Part shown: piece by piece, positions 25,528 through 33,442 of the stretch
Numbering within the stretch: the first letter of the stretch is position 1
How the letters are laid out: each line of letters starts with the position of its first letter
Assembly: GCF_947490405.1 (NCBI RefSeq)
Contig: NZ_CANLGU010000004.1
Location: 124,001 to 188,000, forward strand
Reading direction: 5' to 3'
DNA from: an uncultured Algibacter sp.
Lineage (GTDB): Bacteria; Bacteroidota; Bacteroidia; Flavobacteriales; Flavobacteriaceae
DNA: 64,000 bases
Translations under genes and position numbers: made by a program
The notes under the pieces: model-generated
Database searches by the model: none
Seen by the model: the letters and a program-made list of their open reading frames with translations, nothing else
What the model was told of the DNA's origin: nothing

Positions 25528-26475
25528 ATGAGTAACACCATAATAGACACCAATTTCAATTTCCCAGGACAAAAGAGTTTATATAAAGGAAAAGTTCGGG
25601 CCGTCTACAATATTAACGACGAAGAACTAGTCATGGTTGCCACCGATAGATTATCTGCATTCGATGTTGTTATGCCAAAAGGCATTCCGTATAAAGGACA
25701 AATTCTCAATCAAATTGCTACCAAAATGATGGCGGCTACCGAAGATTTAGTTCCCAATTGGCTAACCGCAACACCAGATCCTAATGTTGCTGTTGGGCAT
25801 TTATGCGACCCCTTTAAAGTAGAAATGGTAATTCGTGGGTATATGTCAGGTCACGCAGCTCGTGAATATAAAGCAGGCAAGCGTATGCTATGTGGTGTGC
25901 CTATGCCAGAAGGTATGAAAGAAAATGATGCCTTTCCAGAGCCTATCATCACACCAGCTACTAAAGCAGAAATGGGTGATCATGATGAGGATATTTCCAG
26001 AGAAGACATACTAGCAAAAGGTATTGTTTCAGAGGAAGATTATGTGATTTTAGAAGATTACACGCGCAAATTATTTCAGAGAGGTTCAGAAATTGCAGCG
26101 TCAAGAGGTTTAATTTTAGTAGATACCAAGTATGAATTTGGTAAAACAAAAGATGGCAAAATTGTATTAATTGATGAGATTCACACCCCAGATTCTTCAC
26201 GCTATTTTTATGCTGAAGGCTATCAAGAACGTCAAGATAGAAGTGAAGCTCAAAAGCAATTAAGCAAAGAGTTTGTACGCCAATGGTTAATTAGTAATGG
26301 GTTTCAAGGTTTAGAAGGACAAACGGTACCGCATATGAGCGATGAATATATAGAAACAGTTTCTGAACGCTATATAGAACTTTACGAAAACATCACAGGC
26401 GAAACCTTTGTAAAGGCAGATGTGTCCAATATTCAAGAGCGTATTGAAGCTAATGTTTTAGCGTATTTGAAATAA
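25528..26475 (+). CDS. purC: Phosphoribosylaminoimidazole-succinocarboxamide synthase
   Basis: SAICAR synthase of purine synthesis (CAIR + aspartate + ATP). 315 residues, the longer flavobacterial/eukaryote-like form. [14 protein letters not shown] with the ATP-binding Lys, [33 protein letters not shown], and [16 protein letters not shown] are all intact. ATG start at 25528. Confidence 0.95.
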   Translation: MSNTIIDTNFNFPGQKSLYKGKVRAVYNINDEELVMVATDRLSAFDVVMPKGIPYKGQILNQIATKMMAATEDLVPNWLTATPDPNVAVGHLCDPFKVEMVIRGYMSGHAAREYKAGKRMLCGVPMPEGMKENDAFPEPIITPATKAEMGDHDEDISREDILAKGIVSEEDYVILEDYTRKLFQRGSEIAASRGLILVDTKYEFGKTKDGKIVLIDEIHTPDSSRYFYAEGYQERQDRSEAQKQLSKEFVRQWLISNGFQGLEGQTVPHMSDEYIETVSERYIELYENITGETFVKADVSNIQERIEANVLAYLK

Positions 26476-26507
26476 TATACTAAAGTTAAAAAGTATGTTT
26501 GTAATTG

Positions 26508-26535
26508 TATTGGACTATAAATTATTTATAGTCCA
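26508..26535 (-). terminator. Palindrome overlapping the stop of the C-N hydrolase gene
   Basis: Perfect 12-bp arms TTGGACTATAAA / TTTATAGTCCAA around TTA. The stop codon of the minus-strand gene (26515) lies inside the stem. No clear U run follows, so it may serve as an RNA-stability hairpin or a weak bidirectional terminator. Confidence 0.55.
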
Positions 26536-27402
26536 ATCACTTACTCCATATTCTCTTGTGTATATAACTTTATTAATTAAATCTTTGATTATTTGTATTT
26601 GAGTATATATCGGTTTTCCACTAAAACTAGAACCACAATCAATACCCTTAATTAAGCTAGCGGAATCAATTATTTTTTTACTTAAATAAATTGCTTCAGA
26701 TACTCCAGTAACTAAATTTGTAGAATAGTTTAACATGGTATTTACTCTTGTAAATCTTGAAGTAGACATCCAATCTCCTGGTATTCCAAACATGCCTTGA
26801 CCGTGGAACTGATCGCCTGAATCAGGAAGCGTTGCTCCTGGAAACCAATTTTTACAATTTGCATAGTTGTTCTGGTTTTCTAACTGGAAATTTAAATCAG
26901 GGTTGTTTGTTAAAACTTTTGTTTTATTAGGTGTACAAATAACTTCTCCATTTTTGAATTCTATCACTAAACTATTACCAGAAGAATCAAACAAAATATA
27001 ATGGTATTGCCACTTACTATGTATATTTAAATTTGCAAGTAAGGATGATACTTGATTCAAGTTACCTACCTGAGCTAATATATAATTTACAAAGTCATCA
27101 GACGAAATAACATTACCAGATTTACTTGTAGGATATTGTGCATTGGCTAGATTACCACTTATCGAAATTCCAACAGAGTTCATACCTTCAAATGGAATTG
27201 GATAGTTGGAATCACTAACAACTGATGCAACAGTACAAATTTTATATAATGACGTCCAAGTAACACCATTGTTTAGAACAGAAGAAAAAACGTTACCTGT
27301 TGGTGTGATAATAGTCTTATAACTATTACTTTGATCATAATCAAGAGATCTGCCTGTTATGGCAAATAGATTGGATTTGTAAGCTAAAAATGATGTACAC
27401 AT
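26515..27402 (-). CDS. Choloylglycine hydrolase-type (Ntn) linear amide C-N hydrolase
   Basis: 295 residues beginning Met-Cys, so Cys2 becomes the N-terminal nucleophile after Met removal. Arg18 and Asp21 fall at the same positions as in bile-salt hydrolases (GRSLDYD). An Asn in the TNNPDL motif near residue 172 and an Arg in MSTSRFTRV complete the expected active site. There is no signal peptide. Substrate is unknown: penicillin V, bile salts and acyl-homoserine lactones are all used in the family. It is a single gene. Confidence 0.85.
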   Translation of the reverse strand: MCTSFLAYKSNLFAITGRSLDYDQSNSYKTIITPTGNVFSSVLNNGVTWTSLYKICTVASVVSDSNYPIPFEGMNSVGISISGNLANAQYPTSKSGNVISSDDFVNYILAQVGNLNQVSSLLANLNIHSKWQYHYILFDSSGNSLVIEFKNGEVICTPNKTKVLTNNPDLNFQLENQNNYANCKNWFPGATLPDSGDQFHGQGMFGIPGDWMSTSRFTRVNTMLNYSTNLVTGVSEAIYLSKKIIDSASLIKGIDCGSSFSGKPIYTQIQIIKDLINKVIYTREYGVSDWTINNL

Positions 27403-27802
27403 GTTTTTGTTTTTTAAATGATTACTTGGCTTTAGAATTTCATGTCACACTGAGAGTTTCAGTATGTGTTAAAATTAGAATTTTCCTACTTGTAAAACAA
27501 TACGTATTTGTACGTAATTTTTTATAATTATTTATGTTTTGTGAGATACCAAAAATCGTATGGATATACTAAGAGTAATTTTAGGATGTTTCAAGTAGTT
27601 TATTGAATTATTTCGAAGTATAATAAGAATGATAAATAAATCAAGTTATTTATTGTGTTACAATTTAGCGAATAACTTATCGGTATATGTGCTATTCTTT
27701 TTTGACATAGTTAATAAATAACACCTGTTAAATCACATTCGCGTAACACTAAAACGTGTTTTTAAGGTAGAGTGATGTTGTAATAAGTAACTTAGTTATA
27801 AG
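27403..27802. other. Intergenic region with no gene recognised
   Basis: 400 bp of AT-rich sequence upstream of the C-N hydrolase gene. The only local feature is a weak CACACTGA...TCAGTATGTG inverted repeat near 27446-27470. I see no coding frame with recognisable content, RNA gene or exact TAnnTTTG promoter match. Confidence 0.5.
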
Positions 27803-28204
27803 CTAGACTTTTTGCCACGTTTGGTCTGCATTTAAATAAAAACTGCCTAATGCGTTAAAGTTACACTCATTAGGTGCAATTAATGATAAAAACGTTTCGC
27901 CATTATCCCGCTTGTATAAATGATATACTTCACCAATAACAGGTTCAAACGTAAATTTAGCATCAAAAATAAGTTTGTTGTATTCAAACTCTTCCATCAT
28001 CTTTTTGTATTCGGCTTGGAGTTCTAAATATTTAGTTTCTATTTTATGGTTTATTTTGGTGATGCTTCTGTTTTTCCAAGGCGTGTTATCTGTAGAGCTA
28101 ATAACAGGTGCGCCAACTGAAGTTGCATAAGGCTTTAGCGCAGCGTCATAGGCTTCAGTTTCGGTATTAAACACAACGTTATCAGGCTTTTTGTCTGCTT
28201 TCAT
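27803..28204 (-). CDS. DUF2452 protein
   Basis: About 133 residues. KPDNVVFNTETEAYDAALKPY at the start, a middle helix with PWKNRSITKINHK and YLELQAEYKKMMEEFEYN, and the ending FEPVIGEVYHLYKRDNGETFLS are the DUF2452 pattern. Cytoplasmic, function unknown. ATG 28204 is preferred to the upstream TTG at 28213. It follows the Lacal_2735 gene closely and is probably co-transcribed. Confidence 0.82.
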   Translation of the reverse strand: MKADKKPDNVVFNTETEAYDAALKPYATSVGAPVISSTDNTPWKNRSITKINHKIETKYLELQAEYKKMMEEFEYNKLIFDAKFTFEPVIGEVYHLYKRDNGETFLSLIAPNECNFNALGSFYLNADQTWQKV

Positions 28205-28217
28205 GGTAAACAAAGGC

Positions 28218-28382
28218 TTAGCCTAATTTTTCAATTTGTTTCATAATCTCGTCAGCCTCATATGCTTTTTGGTCGCTCATCTTTCTATTGGTAGTAGAAA
28301 GTTTGTGCGTCTCTTCCAAAAGCTTTTTGTATTGATCTTGTAGTTTTTCTTTCTCTGATTTCTTTTTAAATAATCCAAACAT
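28218..28382 (-). CDS. Lacal_2735 family small protein
   Basis: 54 residues from ATG 28382: MFGLFKKKSEKEKLQDQYKK, then a helix LLEETHKLSTTNRKMSDQK and EADEIMKQIE. Highly charged coiled-coil-like protein known only as a named family in flavobacteria. The frame is open to 28421, but the conserved start is MFGLFKKKSEK. Confidence 0.8.
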   Translation of the reverse strand: MFGLFKKKSEKEKLQDQYKKLLEETHKLSTTNRKMSDQKAYEADEIMKQIEKLG

Positions 28383-28500
28383 ATATCGCTTTGCTAAATG
28401 ATTTTTTAAGACTAAAATCATAGTTATTTACACAAAGATACAATTTTGTTTAATTTTTGTAAAAATAAGTTAAACAAAATTGTTTTGGTGTTTGTTTTTT

Positions 28501-28642
28501 TTAGCGATTATCGGTCTAGTGTATGATTTCGTTGCGTGTGCAGGCACTAAAGTTAGCAAATAAATCAACAGATAGAAAGTCCGCAAGGACTTTCGTAAGT
28601 AGCCTTTACTAGCAATGAATTATACACAGTGTTGTTTGTAGT
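28501..28642 (-). repeat. attC-like hairpin site B3
   Basis: Outer stem GTGTATGATT (28519-28528) with AATTATACAC (28618-28627); apical stem GAAAGTCC (28575-28582) with GGACTTTC (28587-28594) closed by a GCAA loop. The stretch AATTATACACAGTGTTG is nearly identical to site B1 (AATTATACACGGTGTTG). Confidence 0.6.
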
Positions 28643-28645
28643 TAT

Positions 28646-29089
28646 TCATTCCACTTTTCCATTTAGTCCATTCCAAGTCAGAGTTTCTTTTTCCAATTTG
28701 GAAAATTCACGGAATAGTTGTCCAAGTTTTTTCAATTCCGCTGGTTTGCATTGTATATTAAATTCAGATATGGATTTTTCAATTCCGTCTTCATTATTAT
28801 TCAACCTAATTCCGACTAAACAGTCACTCGTTTGTTTTATTAATGAGAATTCACACTTAAAATAGAATGCAAATCTATCCTTAGGTTTTTCCGAACCCAA
28901 TTCCCATAAATATTTCTTCTCGTCTTTAAATGGGAAATCTTCAAGAACGTCCGCTAATTTTTTAAGCCTATCCGCATTGTCATAAATCTCAAGTTGTCCC
29001 ATACTGTCTCCATTTGAAGCCTTAAAAATCAAATTAATGTGATAAGGTTCTTCATAAGGATTTCGAGTTATTTTAATTGACTTTTCCAA
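28646..29089 (-). CDS. Hypothetical protein (cassette cargo)
   Basis: 147 residues, no signal peptide, not recognised. A beta-rich start (KITRNPYEEPYHINLIFKAS), a helix with DNADRLKKLADVLEDFPF, a strand FAFYFKCEFSLIKQT, and a C-terminal helix with ELKKLGQLFREFSKLEKE. The single-domain alpha/beta layout is like many small immunity proteins, but I would not assign one. The start is TTG at 29089, immediately preceded by an in-frame TAA. The gene ends 3 bp inside the edge repeat of site B3. Confidence 0.6.
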   Translation of the reverse strand: MEKSIKITRNPYEEPYHINLIFKASNGDSMGQLEIYDNADRLKKLADVLEDFPFKDEKKYLWELGSEKPKDRFAFYFKCEFSLIKQTSDCLVGIRLNNNEDGIEKSISEFNIQCKPAELKKLGQLFREFSKLEKETLTWNGLNGKVE

Positions 29090-29109
29090 TTATCAGTAGG
29101 TTCTATTTA

Positions 29110-29219
29110 ATTACACACAATGTTTAGATATGGTTTCGTTTTAATGAACTATATCGTTCGATACTGAAACAAGTTCAGCACAAGTAAGCGAAGTTATATT
29201 TTTCTCATTCAAAAATCAA
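29110..29219 (-). promoter_or_regulatory. Leader site A3 with conserved promoter-like motif
   Basis: On the minus strand TTG (complement of 29217-29219), 20 nt, TAACTTCG (complement of 29189-29196). The leader contains a CTGAA-ACAAG-TTCAG type hairpin; the surrounding 22 nt (29161-29182) are identical to 58087-58108 in leader A1. Confidence 0.5.
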
Positions 29220-29296
29220 TAAGCACAACTATTTATTTTAAAGCAATATTTTAATCTGTTTTAGAAATATTTTGAGCATCAATACGCTAATTGTAC

Positions 29297-29944
29297 TTAA
29301 ACTAGGTTAAGCAAATCCTTAGGCGTTTGCAATATAAAATCTGCACCTTGGGCTATTAATTCTTGCGGGTCTCTAAACCCCCACGATACCCCAACAACAC
29401 ACATATTGGCGTTTTTTGCTACTAAAATATCAACGTCAGTATCACCAACGTAAATGGCTTCTTCAGGGTTTATATTTAGCGTTTCGCAAAGTTGCAAAAG
29501 CACTTCTGGGTTTGGTTTTTTTAAGGCTTCGTCTTTTAATCCTAAAACAGGGGTAATATATTCTGGTAATAATGCTGAAGCTACTTTTTTAGTTAAGCCA
29601 TCCTCTTTGTTAGATAAAATGGCAAGTTTTAAACCTTTATTATGTAGCGTATCTAAAAGCTCTAAAATGCCTTGGTAAGGTTCTGTTTTATAAGTACAAC
29701 ATGCGCTATACACCTGCATCATATCGTTAAGACATAAATTTACCTCTGTTGTGCTGGTTTTATTTTTGGGTAAGGCTTTTATAACCAAGCTTTTTACACC
29801 GCTACCCACAAAGGTTTTATAAGTATCGTAATCGTAGGTGGGATAGTTTCGTTTTTGCAGTACAACATTCATAGCATCTGCGATGTCTTTTATGGAATTT
29901 ACCAGTGTACCATCTAAATCAAAAATAACAGCTTTATAAGTCAT
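29297..29944 (-). CDS. HAD-family phosphatase, phosphoglycolate phosphatase-like
   Basis: 215 residues, HAD subfamily with a helical cap. Motif I DLDGTLVNS (nucleophile Asp near residue 9), motif II Ser/Asn in LAILSNKED, motif III Lys in ALKKPNPEVL, motif IV VGDTDVDILVAKNANM. The sequence fits phosphoglycolate phosphatase or a similar small-phosphate hydrolase; the substrate is not determined. Confidence 0.85.
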   Translation of the reverse strand: MTYKAVIFDLDGTLVNSIKDIADAMNVVLQKRNYPTYDYDTYKTFVGSGVKSLVIKALPKNKTSTTEVNLCLNDMMQVYSACCTYKTEPYQGILELLDTLHNKGLKLAILSNKEDGLTKKVASALLPEYITPVLGLKDEALKKPNPEVLLQLCETLNINPEEAIYVGDTDVDILVAKNANMCVVGVSWGFRDPQELIAQGADFILQTPKDLLNLV

Positions 29945-30073
29945 AATTTTTTAATCAAAACTAATAATTAAACCTCATAATTCTGTAGTTTTTTGGTAGC
30001 CATTTCTATAATTATTTAAAGGCATGTTATCTTTAAGTTTGAGAACCTCTTCAATAGATAAAATAATACGTTT

Positions 30074-30445
30074 TTAACTATTTCGTTTTCTAGATTTACT
30101 TGCCTTAGCCAATGGATTAAAAGCTAAACATAAATCTATCCAATACGATAATTCACTTTCAGTATCAAAACCATCTGGAGTAACAAAAATATACCCTTTC
30201 ATTGGGCGTCCTGTAAAATCCATGGGTAAACATTCGGGTTTATCAATTACTTTTAAATAAGAGTCTTCGCCTATTCGAGCCATTAATAAACTGTCTCCAA
30301 ATTTTTTATCGATATGAATACCACAAAGCATTTTATCATCTACTTTAAAGCATAAACCTCCCATCATTTTTAGTTCTGAAAAACCAATATGTTTTTCTTT
30401 GAGTTGTTGACGGATTCTATCTGCTAAATATTCATCGTAAGCCAT
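30074..30445 (-). CDS. TfoX/Sxy N-terminal domain protein
   Basis: 123 residues: MAYDEYLADRIRQQLKEK, KMMGGLCFKVDDKMLCGI and MDFTGRPMKGYIFVTPDG are typical of the TfoX-N domain (the family includes competence regulators, but these stand-alone forms are of unknown role). C terminus is basic (SKSRKRNS). It overlaps the upstream membrane acyltransferase-like gene by 14 bp. After its TAA the same frame stays open for about 33 more codons (to roughly 29970) with coding character. Confidence 0.83.
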   Translation of the reverse strand: MAYDEYLADRIRQQLKEKHIGFSELKMMGGLCFKVDDKMLCGIHIDKKFGDSLLMARIGEDSYLKVIDKPECLPMDFTGRPMKGYIFVTPDGFDTESELSYWIDLCLAFNPLAKASKSRKRNS

Positions 30446-31541
30446 CTCTTTTAGTTTTAATAGTATCTACCAATTTTCGTATTAGATTATAAACAAAAGT
30501 ATTGGTTTTAGCATAGTGAAACGAAATAAAACAAACCATAACCATAAACAAGATGGCCCCAAATATTGCGGTAGATGGCTCTAAAGATTTACTTAAAAAC
30601 CTTTTTAATCCATAACCAGTAAAGCTTCCGTAGAGTAAAATAAAATGTATAACATAAATGGAAAGCGTTTTTTCACCAATTCGTGCAATAATAGATTGTT
30701 TTAAAAAGTTTTCGAAAGCATAAAATACTCCAAATAAGATAAGAACATTTCCTAAACGGGTGAATAGAAAATTATAATCGGCACTCAGTTTAAATAATTC
30801 AATATTTGTAAGATAGCTAAGTCTGGTAAGGAATAAAGAAGAAAAATAAATAAGAAATAAGCCTACAATAAAAAAGGTTATGATTGTTGAAATTTTGAAT
30901 CGTCCTCGATGTAGATGTCTGAAAAAGACAGTAGAAATAAAGGCTCCAAAAGCTGAATATCCAAACCAAGGTAAAATAGTAAATACCGATCCATGTGAAC
31001 TAGTAATGTAATTGGCTATAAATGTTGGTATAGTTTCTAAAGTTAGATTTCTGTAAAGTGGTTCTGTAACAAAACAAATACATCCTATGGAAAAAAGCAC
31101 TAGTGAAAAAAAGTAACTGTATTTCTTAAATAAGACGTGTAATATAATTAAGAAAATTAATGATAAACCGATGCATTGCAAGACATCTATTACAAAAAAG
31201 TATGGGTTAAAATATCCTGATAACCAACTTACTAAGTTAATTCGTAAACTATAGCCAATCCCTAGAAGAAGTAATCCTCTAAAAAGCCCTTTTTTAATTC
31301 TTGCCTTATCATTGCCTTTGGAATAAGCACGCAATAACAAGTAAGTAAAAACTAATCCAGATATAGTAAAAAAAGTTGGTGCTGTAATACCTCTAAAATA
31401 AGACCAGATATTGTATAAGGTGTTAGAATTATCTCTATAAGCAGGAGACAATAATGTGTCTATAAAATGACCTTGAAGCATCATTAAAATAGCAAATGCT
31501 CTAACAGCGTCAATAAAATATAGGCGATTAGATTGCACCAT
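30432..31541 (-). CDS. DUF1624-type membrane protein (HGSNAT-like acyltransferase)
   Basis: 369 residues, about ten predicted helices. RLYFIDAVRAFAILMMLQGH, ISGLVFTYLLLRAYSKGN and the GEKTLSIYVIHFILLY motif are characteristic of the DUF1624/heparan-alpha-glucosaminide N-acetyltransferase-like and OpgC-like membrane transferases. The conserved His is in QGHFID near residue 22. Substrate unknown. ATG 31541. The end overlaps the TfoX gene. Confidence 0.82.
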   Translation of the reverse strand: MVQSNRLYFIDAVRAFAILMMLQGHFIDTLLSPAYRDNSNTLYNIWSYFRGITAPTFFTISGLVFTYLLLRAYSKGNDKARIKKGLFRGLLLLGIGYSLRINLVSWLSGYFNPYFFVIDVLQCIGLSLIFLIILHVLFKKYSYFFSLVLFSIGCICFVTEPLYRNLTLETIPTFIANYITSSHGSVFTILPWFGYSAFGAFISTVFFRHLHRGRFKISTIITFFIVGLFLIYFSSLFLTRLSYLTNIELFKLSADYNFLFTRLGNVLILFGVFYAFENFLKQSIIARIGEKTLSIYVIHFILLYGSFTGYGLKRFLSKSLEPSTAIFGAILFMVMVCFISFHYAKTNTFVYNLIRKLVDTIKTKRDGLR

Positions 31542-31626
31542 AAGTTAGTTTAGTATGCCTAAATATACTTTATAATTAATTGAAATATTTGTAAAGTGAT
31601 ATATTTATAAAATATAAAACCTTTTT

Positions 31627-32991
31627 ATGGAGCAACTCATTAAAGATTTTTCAAATTATGCTTGGGGCTTACCCTTGGTAATTTTGTTAATAGGTGGCGG
31701 GCTATATTTATTGGTTTTGTCTAGGTTTTTACCATTTCGATACTTAGGTCATGCGATTGATGTACTTAGAGGTAAATATGATCACCCCAATGACCCTGGA
31801 CAAATCTCACACTTTAAAGCGTTAACTACAGCTTTGTCTTCTACAATTGGTATGGGAAATATTGCAGGTGTAGCTGTAGCTATTTCTATTGGTGGCCCCG
31901 GGGCGATGTTTTGGATGTGGATAAGTGCCATTGTGGGGATGTCCACCAAATTTTTCACATCAACTTTAGCTATTATGTATCGTGGAAAAGATACTGCTGG
32001 CGAGATTCAAGGTGGCCCCATGTATTTTATAACTGAAGGTTTAGGAAAGGCATGGAAACCTCTGGCTGTAATGTTTAGTTTATTAGGTATGTTAGGCGCA
32101 TTACCTGTTGTTAATGTTAATCAGTTAACACAAGCCATAAATGATATTGTATTAATTCCAAATGGTGTAGAAGTCGGTTTAAAATCGAATTTAATTTTGG
32201 CGTTCATTCTTGTTTCTTTAACGTCGGTAATTATTCTTGGAGGGCTAAATCGCATTAGTAATGCAGCTTCCAAAATGGTGCCTTCTATGGTCATATTATA
32301 TTTTGTTTTAGTGCTGTATATTCTAATTTCTAATTATGAAGTAGTACCAAAATATTTTATGATGATTTTTACAGATGCATTTTCAGCTGATTATTACAAA
32401 GGTGATGCGTTTATGGGAGGTGTTTTAGGTGCCTTAATTTTACTAGGAATTCGCCGTGGAGCATTTTCAAACGAAGCTGGAATTGGTACTGCGCCCATGG
32501 CTCATGGTGCAGCAAAAACTGATGAACCCGTTCGTGAAGGCTTAGTTGCTATGTTAGGACCAGCTATTGATACTTTAATAGTTTGTACATTAACAGCATT
32601 GGCTATTTTAGTTACAGGTGTATGGCAAACCACTTCGGATAATGGTGTAAGTTTAACAGCTTCTGCTTTTAATTATGCAATGCCTGTTTATGGTAAATAT
32701 TTGCTTATGGTTTGTGTGGCTATTTTTAGTATTTCATCATTGTTTTCGTATGCTTATTATGGATCTAAATGTTTGTCTTTTTTAATTGGCGCTGATAAAA
32801 AGCATTATTATAATTACATTTATATCTTGAGCATTATACTTGCTGCAACAACGCCTTTTAGTGTGATGTTAAATTTAATTGACGGTGTTTTTGCACTTAT
32901 GGCAATACCCACTATGTTGGCAACTATTATTATGGCACCTAAAGTGGTTAGAGAAATTAAGGCTTACTTAAAAAGATTAAATAAAACTTAA
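31627..32991 (+). CDS. Alanine/glycine:cation symporter (AGCS family)
   Basis: 454 residues, about ten helices. The AGCS signatures are present: FKALTTALSSTIGMGNIAGV, GGPGAMFWMWISAIVGM, MYRGKDTAGEIQGGPMYF and RRGAFSNEAGIGTAPMAHGA. It should take up Ala or Gly with Na+ or H+ at the inner membrane. It is separated from the next gene pair by repeat R copy 3. Confidence 0.93.
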   Translation: MEQLIKDFSNYAWGLPLVILLIGGGLYLLVLSRFLPFRYLGHAIDVLRGKYDHPNDPGQISHFKALTTALSSTIGMGNIAGVAVAISIGGPGAMFWMWISAIVGMSTKFFTSTLAIMYRGKDTAGEIQGGPMYFITEGLGKAWKPLAVMFSLLGMLGALPVVNVNQLTQAINDIVLIPNGVEVGLKSNLILAFILVSLTSVIILGGLNRISNAASKMVPSMVILYFVLVLYILISNYEVVPKYFMMIFTDAFSADYYKGDAFMGGVLGALILLGIRRGAFSNEAGIGTAPMAHGAAKTDEPVREGLVAMLGPAIDTLIVCTLTALAILVTGVWQTTSDNGVSLTASAFNYAMPVYGKYLLMVCVAIFSISSLFSYAYYGSKCLSFLIGADKKHYYNYIYILSIILAATTPFSVMLNLIDGVFALMAIPTMLATIIMAPKVVREIKAYLKRLNKT

Positions 32992-33042
32992 AATATTAAT
33001 AGATGTATAAATTCCATTCCTTGGAGGGGTTAGGAGTGGGTT

Positions 33043-33170
33043 GCGTTAGGGATTGCAGTGGAAATCCTTTTTGTGAGACTATCAAGACCAAAATATTTTT
33101 TGGTTGAAGATGACGAAGCGAAGCTTACAAAAAGATTGTAACGTAAAGCCCGACCCTTGTGGTAACGCCC
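33043..33170 (-). repeat. Dispersed repeat family R, copy 3
   Basis: Read on the minus strand: GGGCGTTACCACAAGGGTCG, GGCTTTACGTTACAATC, a variable centre (including AACCAAAAAATATTTTGGT, a local hairpin), then AAAGGATTTCCACTGCAATC and CCTAACGC. The open frame that seems to extend the DUF4212 gene upstream of 33185 is this repeat. Confidence 0.8.
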
Positions 33171-33184
33171 AAAAAATAAAAATC

Positions 33185-33442
33185 ATGACAAATAAAAAAA
33201 ATGCGAAAGCCTATTGGAAAGAGAATATAAAGTACGTTCTGATACTGATGACGATATGGTTTTTGGTATCCTATGGAGCTGGAATCCTGTTTAAAGATGC
33301 ATTAGACACCATTAAAATTGGAGGTTTTAAACTAGGGTTTTGGTTTGCACAACAAGGTGCCATGTACGTGTTTGTTATTCTCATTTTTGTTTATGTGAGA
33401 TTGATGAATAAACTCGATAAAAAATACGGATATGATGTTTAG
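33185..33442 (+). CDS. DUF4212 small subunit of a sodium:solute symporter
   Basis: 85 residues: KKNAKAYWKENIKYVLILMT, LVSYGAGILFKDALD and FKLGFWFAQQGAMYVFVILI are the DUF4212 family pattern (two helices). These proteins are encoded with, and thought to partner, VC_2705-type symporters. The start ATG 33185 lies just after repeat R3; the frame open to 33104 translates repeat DNA. It overlaps the symporter start by 11 bp. Confidence 0.9.
   Translation: MTNKKNAKAYWKENIKYVLILMTIWFLVSYGAGILFKDALDTIKIGGFKLGFWFAQQGAMYVFVILIFVYVRLMNKLDKKYGYDV

Larger units (their letters stand above)
28501..29219 (-). mobile_element. Cassette locus ii: one gene between partly degenerate attC-like sites
   Basis: Same layout as locus i on the minus strand: promoter-like TTG-N20-TAACTTCG, leader A3, gene 29089-28646, hairpin site B3. 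The inverted pair at the gene edges matches 9 of 11 positions (TTGTTTGTAGT 28632-28642 against ATTACACACAA 29110-29120). The outer boundary repeat is eroded: CTTCGCTTAC on one side, TTAGCGATTATC on the other. Confidence 0.5.

Noticed and set aside
33104-33184. N-terminal extension of the DUF4212 protein
   Set aside because: This stretch is repeat R copy 3 translated; the conserved protein starts at ATG 33185.
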